Positions 4,161 through 10,709 of a stretch of 10,709 nucleotides of DNA are shown one piece after another; within the stretch, counting starts at the first letter, position 1, and each line of letters begins with the position of its first letter. The stretch covers positions 1 to 10,709 of the forward strand of contig WQSD01000023.1 of NCBI GenBank assembly GCA_009788105.1. The letters are read 5' to 3'. The notes beneath the pieces were generated by a model. The model worked only from the letters and a program-made list of their open reading frames with translations, did not search any database and had not been told where the DNA came from. A program made the translations under genes and the position numbers. This stretch comes from Oscillospiraceae bacterium (lineage in GTDB: Bacteria; Bacillota; Clostridia; Oscillospirales; CAG-272).

Positions 4161-7100
4161 TTACGGATTTATTCGGATAAATCCAAGCGCCGGAACGGTG
4201 TGCGTTGTACCATCTACAACTGTTGTAATTTCAAACTGGTTGTAATTGATAATAAAACGAACTTCGTTTTCGTATGTTGTCATTACAATTGACGAATCTT
4301 GCACTGTGTAACGAGTAGGGATAAAGTTTCCGTATTCGTCATATTGTGCTTCTTGCTCCGTGGCGTAAGTCAACCTTGTTAGTTCGTAATGCGCTCTTGC
4401 AGACTCAAGGGATAAAGCAGTAGCAGCAATGTTGCGATAGAATGTGTTCGCAACATTTTCCGCATCAATTCTGCCTTCTGCTACCAAGCGAGCGTGCAAC
4501 TCTGTTGCATTGGTGTAGGCACGCTGTGCTTCTTGGTATAATCCGTATGCAATGCCAATAATAATTTCTGCACGTTGGGCGAATTCTTCGCGCTCCTGTT
4601 CGTTTGGAACACGTTCGCCAACAATAAATTCGTGACTAATCATAAATTGGTCTTGCAAGTCAGCAAGATTTTCGTTCAGAACATTGTAGATTGCCACAAT
4701 CTCGTCAAACCAAATGTTAAAGCCGATAGAGAAATATCGCGGCAAATAGTTCATAAGAACATGTGAGTTCCGATAAGCTACAGTAAAGTGCGGTGCAGAG
4801 CCATTTTCAATAGCACGCAACACTTCTATTTCTGTGGAACTAGACATATTTAGCGGACGACCTGCAAAGTTTGTAGAGCCTTGCAAAACCATTGCCATGA
4901 ACGGCACGCTACCATGTGTCCCTCGCAGATTACTACTTGTCAACGGCATTGACATAATGTGGTCTGCATATTGGAACACGTACGCATTACCGGCGTCAAC
5001 CATCACACTGCGATGCCTGTCGCCTACTTGTGCCATAGCGGCAAGTGTGCGCTCGACTGCTCGTTGTGCGTCTGCCCTGTTGTATGGTCTATCCTCGTTA
5101 AAGTCAGAGTTTAGCATACTTCCAAGCTGACGAGATGCCACGGATACTGTGGGGAAATTCTCAAGATGTGTAGCAAGCTGATCAAAGAAATATTGATACA
5201 CACCAGGGGAAACAATAACTCGAACTCCCATAAGTCTACCACTATTATCACGAGCCGCCGAATACATTTGGGTCACGATGTTGTATTCAATTGAAACAAG
5301 ACCACGCATTCCGTTAATTGCTCTGGCACTGTGTCTGCTTGTTCTATAACCTCCACCTAAACCTAAGAATCCGGTTCGGTGGTTTGCAGTACTTTGTGCT
5401 GTAACTAAGTCAAACTCTAAGAAAACACCTATGTCCCGTGCGTCAGCAAAATCCACGAAATCAGCAAATCCATCATCTCCGCCAACTGCACTTTCAAAGT
5501 TTAGTCTGTTAGGAATTGCCGAGGCTAATCCACCGTTTGCAAAACCATATAAACGGAAATTCAAGTTAGTAATTCCTTCTTCGCTAAGACGCTCGGTCAT
5601 TGACATCATGTCTTCAAAGGTTGTAAGTGGAGTGTTTCTCCACACAGGGAATGTTAGGAATTGATCACGAGTCGCCAACGTTCCCAATGTTTCGATAAAC
5701 AGCGGCATATCACTATTTGCATTTTCAATTCTGGTTAAAACGCCAGTATAATGCAAGAATGTGCGGTAAGCATCTGCCATTCCGGAAACACTTGCTTCAA
5801 ACTCGCCTTCTTGGTCACTAAGCATAAAATATCGAATGGTGTAGTTACCGGTAAATCTGCGGCGAGATACAACAGTCCAAAAAGATTGATGTCCAACTCC
5901 CATTGCGTCAGCAATGTCAAACCTATCCCATTGGCGTGGTGTTACAGTGATAAAGGAGGTGTTGTAAAGGTGAGTAATACCGCCGTGCCTTGTTATAAAC
6001 TCGGACAATGCAGCTCCTTCAGTAACAACCGCAAAAAATCCTTGTCGATTGCTTACTGCTGTAACTTCATGCTCTTCTTGCTCATTATTGTCGTTATCAT
6101 TGACGTCGTTATCATCGTCATTGTCGTTATCGTTGACATCGTTATCATTCACGTCGTTTTCGTCGTCATTATCATTATCATTGCCGTCGTCGTTAGTGTC
6201 ATTATCATTCACATCATCGTTTGTATCGTTGACATCATCGTTATCGTTATCGTATGCGTCGTCATTGTCTTCATCGTTGTCATCCGCAGGTGGAGGCGGT
6301 GGCGGAGGCGGTGGTGGTGGTTCTTCGCCCGGTGGACGAGGAATATGCACCGTACCATCTTCGTATAAGTATCGAATCACATTTGATACCACACCAAATC
6401 CCGGCATTCGCAACGCATAGTTTCTGGGGTTGTGGTGTCTGTTATCAGACGCACCCGGCATTCCGGGAACATCCAAATAAATTTGGTCAAGACCATACAT
6501 CATTCCCCTGAACACTGTCATAGAACTATATCGAGTGTCCTCGGCGCGTATCAATGTGCCCGAACCGTCAGGGAAAAACGTGTATCCGTCAAATTGGTTA
6601 TGTGCCGCTCCCATAAACGGAAGAACTTCAATATGGTTAAGCTGGAAAAATTCTTCGTTAAATGAAATGCTATTTGCTGGCAGGCGAACAATCAGCCCGT
6701 CTGAATCAAGTCTGAATTCGAGAGCCACACGGAAAACAGGATTTACTTGAATTGGCATGGTAAACTCGGTAACTCGGTGTGCTTCCTCTACTTTTTCAAG
6801 GGTCCATTCCATTCTACGGAAAATTATCTCAAGGCGGTTTCTGTTTGGTCCGGAAATTGCATCCCAAGAAGCCGCTCTTATTCTAAAATGACCATAATTT
6901 TGAGGGCGAGTGAACACTGGGCGTTCTTCAAGCATCTCGCGTCTTCGTGCTTCTGGTTGACTCCATGGGTCAACCAAGACATATATACTAAGTCTTCGGC
7001 TTATGTCAATATCTTCCATATAAACCGGATTCTGTCTAACATAGGTGTCCCAATATTCGTATTCAACCTCGATAGGCAAAATGCGACGCTCGTCAAGTTG

Positions 7101-7646
7101 CCCAATGATATAACTAACTCGTATTCCGTTACGGATTTCTGAAACAGAAATTTGACCGCGAACAGCAGCTTCTGTAAAGGACATAAACTCACGAGTATGT
7201 CCGGTACGAACTTCGTTAAAGTTTACCACTAATTGCGACAACAAATGATTAACAGGACCAACAATCAATCCTTGTTGTGCAACATCATATGGGTTTGAAA
7301 ACAGAACGTCACCTGTGTTGGTGTTGCGAACAGCCACTTCCCCTGTTATGCGATTAGCCCACAGCTCAAACTCGTTATATGTTTCAAAAAGCTCCATTGA
7401 ATTCAGCTTTTGCTCCGGATAGTAAAAGTGAGCAAAGCGTCGTTGTTCAGCTTCGTAAATCTCAATAACACCGCCAACGTTATCATTATCATTGGCATTG
7501 TTGTTCTCGCTGTCGTTAGCATTGTCATTGTCGTTATCAACCTCGTCTGCTGAAACAGAAAACGTTAATACAAAAGGCGACGCTGACATTAGCATAACAA
7601 CCAGCAATAACAGAGCTATGACCCTTATTCTTGTTCTTTTTATCAT
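4161..7646 (-). CDS. Very large secreted protein, DUF5696-like, probable glycan-active surface protein
   Basis: The 1161-residue product starts with a clear signal peptide (basic RTRIR, hydrophobic 9-29, probable cleavage after VSA at 33). A short Asp/Asn-rich tract follows (37-56). Residues 60-440 are beta-rich, with the features I associate with DUF5696: WANRITGEVAVRNTNTGDVLFSNP near 96-118 and FFPDGSGTLIR at 357-366. An 11-proline run (443-453) and an Asp/Asn-rich tract (455-521) interrupt this domain in a loop; the fold seems to resume at GFFAVVTEGAALSEF (536-550). Residues 640-980 alternate strands and helices like a TIM barrel, for example ITNLNFRLYGF, IGVFLEFDLV, GSMLNSDFNED and PLTSSNLRG. 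The C-terminal 1010-1161 is helical, then beta. There is no LPXTG anchor. No canonical ribosome binding site precedes the ATG, and an in-frame stop at 7656-7658 rules out a longer start. Family assignment comes from memory. Enzymatic activity is inferred only. Confidence 0.72.
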   Translation of the reverse strand: MIKRTRIRVIALLLLVVMLMSASPFVLTFSVSADEVDNDNDNANDSENNNANDNDNVGGVIEIYEAEQRRFAHFYYPEQKLNSMELFETYNEFELWANRITGEVAVRNTNTGDVLFSNPYDVAQQGLIVGPVNHLLSQLVVNFNEVRTGHTREFMSFTEAAVRGQISVSEIRNGIRVSYIIGQLDERRILPIEVEYEYWDTYVRQNPVYMEDIDISRRLSIYVLVDPWSQPEARRREMLEERPVFTRPQNYGHFRIRAASWDAISGPNRNRLEIIFRRMEWTLEKVEEAHRVTEFTMPIQVNPVFRVALEFRLDSDGLIVRLPANSISFNEEFFQLNHIEVLPFMGAAHNQFDGYTFFPDGSGTLIRAEDTRYSSMTVFRGMMYGLDQIYLDVPGMPGASDNRHHNPRNYALRMPGFGVVSNVIRYLYEDGTVHIPRPPGEEPPPPPPPPPPPADDNDEDNDDAYDNDNDDVNDTNDDVNDNDTNDDGNDNDNDDENDVNDNDVNDNDNDDDNDVNDNDNNEQEEHEVTAVSNRQGFFAVVTEGAALSEFITRHGGITHLYNTSFITVTPRQWDRFDIADAMGVGHQSFWTVVSRRRFTGNYTIRYFMLSDQEGEFEASVSGMADAYRTFLHYTGVLTRIENANSDMPLFIETLGTLATRDQFLTFPVWRNTPLTTFEDMMSMTERLSEEGITNLNFRLYGFANGGLASAIPNRLNFESAVGGDDGFADFVDFADARDIGVFLEFDLVTAQSTANHRTGFLGLGGGYRTSRHSARAINGMRGLVSIEYNIVTQMYSAARDNSGRLMGVRVIVSPGVYQYFFDQLATHLENFPTVSVASRQLGSMLNSDFNEDRPYNRADAQRAVERTLAAMAQVGDRHRSVMVDAGNAYVFQYADHIMSMPLTSSNLRGTHGSVPFMAMVLQGSTNFAGRPLNMSSSTEIEVLRAIENGSAPHFTVAYRNSHVLMNYLPRYFSIGFNIWFDEIVAIYNVLNENLADLQDQFMISHEFIVGERVPNEQEREEFAQRAEIIIGIAYGLYQEAQRAYTNATELHARLVAEGRIDAENVANTFYRNIAATALSLESARAHYELTRLTYATEQEAQYDEYGNFIPTRYTVQDSSIVMTTYENEVRFIINYNQFEITTVVDGTTHTVPALGFIRINP
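6084..6320 (-). repeat. Polyproline and Asp/Asn repeat region inside the DUF5696 gene
   Basis: Bases 6288-6320 encode eleven prolines in a row. Bases 6084-6284 encode a tract of almost only Asp and Asn, with occasional Val, Thr, Glu and Gly. Synonymous codons are mixed (GAC with GAT, AAC with AAT), so the repeat is kept at protein level rather than being one recent DNA slippage. The plus strand reads as irregular GTCGTTATCATT-like units. Confidence 0.9.
7479..7538 (-). repeat. Second Asp/Asn-rich tract at the mature N-terminus
   Basis: Residues 37-56 of the secreted protein (DNDNDNAND, then SENNNANDNDN) repeat the composition of the internal tract, just after the predicted signal peptide cleavage. 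It is probably a flexible, acidic spacer between the cell surface or the export machinery and the first folded domain. Confidence 0.8.
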
Positions 7647-7807
7647 GGTTCGCGGTCACGCGTGAGGGAAAACCGCACACAAAAAAGTGTAAATTTTGTG
7701 CTTTCTCTCCCGCGTCCTTTCAGTTGTTATTTTCAAACTCACTCCGTCCAAGTTAATAAAGCCAGATGTAGTGTTTTATCTTTGTTCTTTGTATTTTAGC
7801 AGAAACA
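7647..7807 (-). other. Leader region of the DUF5696 gene
   Basis: This 161-base gap has no convincing gene. Near the start codon is the 10-bp palindrome TCACGCGTGA (7656-7665), flanked by GCGGT (7652-7656) and ACCGC (7672-7676), which can form a short stem in the message. Further up, a CACAAAA/TTTTGTG pair (7-bp stem) forms a weak hairpin around 7680-7702. AAAGGA-like motifs near 7720 are too far from the ATG to serve it. No clear promoter is visible, so co-transcription with the Yip1 gene is likely. Confidence 0.4.
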
Positions 7808-9931
7808 TTATCGCATTGACAACTCAAGAACAATGTTGGCAACAAACGACACCATTCGTATAATAAGTCCGGTAAACATTGCCGCAAGGAACATGATTAT
7901 TGTCATTCCGGCAATTGTAAAGGTTATGGTGACAATGTTTTTTAGTATGCTGTAGTCGTGTGTTACCATCATACCAAAGAACAACAGCAGACCAAACCAA
8001 ACCCAACCAATTGACATAATAATGTTTACTACGTCCGCTTCTTGTAGGGATAGCGGGTGGGTGATAATTGTTGCAACAAAGAATGCAATGGCAAGTGGTG
8101 CTGTTGCGTAACCTAAGGCAATAAAAATGTCTTTGAAGCTGCCTTCACCATCAAATAGCGTTGTTAAGCACCAGTTTGCTGCTGCAAAAATGATAAGCGG
8201 TAGCATAATGGCGAAAAAGCCCCACAGCATATTCATGTTGCCTGCGACAAATCCAGTAAACAGCCATGAACGTCCAACAAAGTTGTAAGTATACATGAAA
8301 ACAGTTAGAGAAAGCCAGAATATTGCCCCTCGAACGCTTCCGCGCTTTTCCCGTTTCAAATCCCAGAACCCATCAAAGAAACGGAACATTATATGAAACG
8401 CGAATGTAACTTCACGAACAAATCCTCTTTTCCCGGTCATGTAAATTGCACTTTTGTTAATTTTGGCAACGATTTTCATGAAAACTGTTACAAACACAAT
8501 AATAGCGATTGCACCAAGAATAACCCAACCAATATTTGCCTCAATAATTTCGGAACGTAGAATTCTAAACACGTCGGAATATCGCGATGTATCCCCAACA
8601 GCACGGAACATTTCTCTTGCGGCTTCCCATTCTCCGTTACGAAGATGGGAAAGACCGATTCCAACATAGGCTTGCCCAAAGTTATTGTTTTGGCGAAGAA
8701 TAACTGTCCAGTATTCTAATGCTTCCATGTAGCGGCGTTGGTTTGACGCGGCTAAAGCAGAAATCAATGTATCTCCGTATGGAGTGCGGCGAAACACTGT
8801 AATTGAGTTTGTTTGGCTGTCCAATACTAATATATCAGTGCCTTGGTAATCAACTCCAACAATGTTCAAAAGGTTGCCCATTTGGTTTCCGCGGTCACCA
8901 AAACCAAACAGCAGACGACCGTTTTCGTCGTAAGTCATAATGCGGCTTGTGTCATTATCTACAATAGTAAATGTCCGCTCTGGTCCTGCGGCCACGTCAA
9001 CAAAATTTCTTCTTGAGTAGGTTGCCGAAGCACCGAACCCGCGAAATGTGTGCCCAATTTGTTCGTGACCAGGGGCCACTCCCCCGTGCCTGCGCATAAC
9101 ATCAATGCCGGTTGCGTTCAACAGGCGAACAGGGTTGCTAAGTCCGCGGTCTGTTACCGCAAGCAAAAGCCCTTGGTGGTTGCTGGTAATGTTGTTAAAG
9201 GGTGTAGAAATAATTTCTTGAGCTTCTGTTTCCATGCCAAAAATGCTACGAAGCTGAGCCGCAATAGTATCGCCAACACTCCCGGCGGCACGCGGCGCAC
9301 CGATAAATTGTGAGAACGAGCCATCCGGGTCAAGAGAAAGAATGCCTTCGCCTGTACCAGCCGATATAACAAACAATCGTCCGTTTCTATCAACAACTAA
9401 AGATACTGGAAGATACGTCGTTCCGGGAGGAAATACGTCCGCACGAGGTGCCGGAATGTTTCTGAGATATGGCGCATAATACGAACCCCTTGCATCCAAA
9501 CGAGGTGTTCCAAACACAACAATTCTTCCGTTTTGTGTGTCTGATACATATATACGATTGTCTATAACATAAACGCCTCGTGGTCCAGAAAGAGAGTCAT
9601 CTACGCCTTGTGAATTAACAAAAGTGTCTAATTGGTATACAACATTGAATTGTCTGTCAAAAATTACAATGCGATTATTTTGAGGGTCGGATATATAAAC
9701 CCTGTAATCATCGTCAACGTGAATGTCTGTTGGTGTATTAAAGGGAACACTCAAGCCCAAATCAACACTGTCCAATGTTCTGTACGGCAAATATGCGTCC
9801 GGAGAAGCAACCGTGATACCCTCACCGCGCACATTAAAGCTGGTGTAATTTGGACGAGCAACAGACGTCACCCCTCCCATAAGTAGAAGCAAGCATAATA
9901 TTAATGCTGATATACGAATTGCTTTTTTCAT
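7808..9931 (-). CDS. Exported NHL beta-propeller + TPR + Yip1-domain membrane protein
   Basis: The 707-residue protein has an N-terminal signal sequence or membrane anchor (8-24). NHL-like propeller blades follow, outside the membrane: VYISDPQNNRIVIFD (78-92), IYVSDTQNGRIVVFG (127-141), LFVISAGTGEGILSL (186-200), FTIVDNDTSRIMTYD (321-335) and ILVLDSQTNSITVF (367-380). Residues 393-450 look like TPR helices (ALEYWTVILRQN, AYVGIGLSHLRNGEWEAA). A transmembrane helix lies at 467-487. The rest is a Yip1-type domain with about five membrane segments (535-553, 565-585, 605-623, 637-656, 665-697) and the family's NWCLTTLFDGEGSFKDI motif at 586-602. The start has GAGG (9937-9940) five bases ahead. It sits between a MalG-like permease and the DUF5696-like gene, so a role in surface sensing or support of the transporter is plausible. 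I know no established function for bacterial Yip1 fusions. Confidence 0.8.
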   Translation of the reverse strand: MKKAIRISALILCLLLLMGGVTSVARPNYTSFNVRGEGITVASPDAYLPYRTLDSVDLGLSVPFNTPTDIHVDDDYRVYISDPQNNRIVIFDRQFNVVYQLDTFVNSQGVDDSLSGPRGVYVIDNRIYVSDTQNGRIVVFGTPRLDARGSYYAPYLRNIPAPRADVFPPGTTYLPVSLVVDRNGRLFVISAGTGEGILSLDPDGSFSQFIGAPRAAGSVGDTIAAQLRSIFGMETEAQEIISTPFNNITSNHQGLLLAVTDRGLSNPVRLLNATGIDVMRRHGGVAPGHEQIGHTFRGFGASATYSRRNFVDVAAGPERTFTIVDNDTSRIMTYDENGRLLFGFGDRGNQMGNLLNIVGVDYQGTDILVLDSQTNSITVFRRTPYGDTLISALAASNQRRYMEALEYWTVILRQNNNFGQAYVGIGLSHLRNGEWEAAREMFRAVGDTSRYSDVFRILRSEIIEANIGWVILGAIAIIVFVTVFMKIVAKINKSAIYMTGKRGFVREVTFAFHIMFRFFDGFWDLKREKRGSVRGAIFWLSLTVFMYTYNFVGRSWLFTGFVAGNMNMLWGFFAIMLPLIIFAAANWCLTTLFDGEGSFKDIFIALGYATAPLAIAFFVATIITHPLSLQEADVVNIIMSIGWVWFGLLLFFGMMVTHDYSILKNIVTITFTIAGMTIIMFLAAMFTGLIIRMVSFVANIVLELSMR

Positions 9932-9936
9932 GTAAA

Positions 9937-9959
9937 CCTCGCCGAGGACTTTTGTCCTC
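9937..9959 (-). promoter_or_regulatory. Possible alternative hairpins over the Yip1 gene ribosome binding site
   Basis: On the minus strand GAGGAC (9954-9959) pairs with GTCCTC (9944-9949) around AAAA. The CCTC part of GTCCTC can instead pair with the GAGG ribosome binding site (9937-9940) across GGC. The two folds exclude each other, so the first would leave the site free. Stems are short (6 and 4 bp) and the idea is tentative. Confidence 0.35.
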
Positions 9960-9999
9960 TAATTAAATGAAAGTTTTGGATTAAAAATGCTGACGCTTA

Positions 10000-10709
10000 T
10001 TACTCTTTAACTCCCGAACTACTCATAGTTTCAATAACTTTTGATTGGCTGATAACAAACACTATGACCGGGACAACCAGCATAACCACGGATGCCGCCA
10101 TTGCTGCACCTTGGCGCAGAACTCCTACCGCCAAAATCTGACCGATAGCATAGTTCAGTGTTTTCAGCTGTTCGCTATAGATAAAGATTGACGCACCTTG
10201 GTTCCACAATCCTTGGAAAGAGAAAAGAATTGCAGTGTATAACGCAGGCTTTGCCATTGGCATAACAATTTTGGAAAAGGTACGAATTTCTCCGGCGCCA
10301 TCAATTCTTGCTGCTTCAATAACAGTCTCTGAAACATTGGCGTCCATAAACTGTTTCATCAAAAACACCCCTAAAGTTGCACCCCATACCGGAACAACAA
10401 TCGCCGCAAAGGTGTCAATCAAACCAAGGAATGACATCATAATGAAAACAATCAATCCTGTAGCAACAGCGTGAAACATTAGAGACTTAAATACAAACCA
10501 GAACATTATTTTTTTGCCCGGTATCGGCACTCTTGAGAATACATATGCCGCCATTGAACCAAAAAACAGTTGCCCCGCTGTACCTAATACAGTTAGTAGG
10601 ATTGTGTTAAATAAATAACGAGAAAATGGCACCCAGCTTGTTCCAAGCAGATTAAACAAGTCTGCAAAATTTTGTAATGTTGGATTTACAACATACATAC
10701 GAGGAGGGA
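10000..10709 (-). CDS. Carbohydrate ABC transporter permease, MalG-like (partial, 5' end outside window)
   Basis: The frame is open to the right edge and reads PPRMYVVNPTLQNFADLF. This matches the usual CUT1 MalG pattern in which a Pro-Pro-Arg precedes an Asn-Pro-Thr-x-x-Asn-Phe motif after the first membrane segment. The Met at 10698 is therefore internal, it has no ribosome binding site, and roughly 60 residues are missing. Counting from that Met, hydrophobic segments lie near 29-55, 66-92, 97-113, 152-165 and 198-217, with the EAA loop at 127-149 (VIEAARIDGAGEIRTF onward). The C-terminal SSSGVKE resembles other MalG-type ends. It ends 68 bases before the Yip1-domain gene on the same strand. 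It is the third CUT1 permease in the cluster and implies a second transporter whose other parts lie upstream, outside the window. Confidence 0.92.
   Translation of the reverse strand, partial: PPRMYVVNPTLQNFADLFNLLGTSWVPFSRYLFNTILLTVLGTAGQLFFGSMAAYVFSRVPIPGKKIMFWFVFKSLMFHAVATGLIVFIMMSFLGLIDTFAAIVVPVWGATLGVFLMKQFMDANVSETVIEAARIDGAGEIRTFSKIVMPMAKPALYTAILFSFQGLWNQGASIFIYSEQLKTLNYAIGQILAVGVLRQGAAMAASVVMLVVPVIVFVISQSKVIETMSSSGVKE

Noticed and set aside
6084..6284. Short tandem units that might suggest a CRISPR array
   Set aside because: Units are irregular, very short and lack unique spacers. They are in-frame Asp/Asn codons of a protein.
5751..6420. Plus-strand ORFs with long Val/Ile-rich or Ser-rich runs
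   Set aside because: They are shadows of the Asp/Asn and proline codons of the DUF5696-like gene on the other strand. The membrane-like look comes from reading the GTCGTTATC units in other frames.
7680..7702. Terminator between the Yip1 and DUF5696 genes
   Set aside because: The stem is AT-only apart from two pairs and is followed by GCGG rather than a U-tract on the minus strand.
10000..10698. Complete 232-aa permease starting at the ATG at 10698
   Set aside because: The frame continues upstream as Pro-Pro-Arg, a known internal motif, and no ribosome binding site is present. The gene is cut by the window edge.

Overview
The window looks like a chromosomal segment from a Gram-positive bacterium of the Bacillota, most likely class Clostridia. 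Supporting signs are strong AGGAGG-type ribosome binding sites, an AddA-type recombination nuclease end, an anaerobe-style rubrerythrin, a GTG-started rpsT, and two-permease carbohydrate ABC genes of the CUT1 type. The class-level placement is an inference. All complete genes lie on the minus strand; only the 3' end of addA, at the left edge, is on the plus strand.

Layout, left to right. Bases 1-218 hold the C-terminal nuclease end of addA (+). Bases 219-745 have no convincing gene. They contain a GC-rich stretch, a cluster of strong palindromes (403-525) and a 161-bp MITE-like element (540-700) with perfect 16-bp terminal inverted repeats. Next, all on the minus strand, come rubrerythrin (746-1279) and rpsT (1443-1706). 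rpsT has its own terminator and an exact-consensus promoter set inside a palindrome. From 1813 to the right edge runs one co-oriented cluster, transcribed right to left: a MalG-like permease cut by the window edge (10000-10709), a secreted/membrane NHL-propeller + TPR + Yip1 protein (7808-9931), a very large secreted protein of DUF5696 type (4161-7646), a MalF-like permease (3057-4049) and a second MalG-like permease (1813-2916).

The cluster is the interesting part. It joins at least three CUT1-type permease subunits, probably from two transporters, to two large exported proteins that have no transport signature of their own. The DUF5696-like protein is 1161 aa with a signal peptide. Its loop-borne 11-proline plus Asp/Asn-rich insertion is unusual. 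The neighbouring protein puts a beta-propeller outside the membrane and a Yip1 domain within it. A reasonable working model is capture or trimming of an extracellular glycan at the cell surface coupled to oligosaccharide import. No ATPase or solute-binding protein is visible here, and the substrate cannot be read from the sequence.

Control signals are rich: a 15-bp stem-loop between the DUF5696 gene and the permease pair, a second hairpin next to that permease's ribosome binding site, a possible alternative hairpin over the Yip1 gene's ribosome binding site, and no ribosome binding site in front of the DUF5696 gene.
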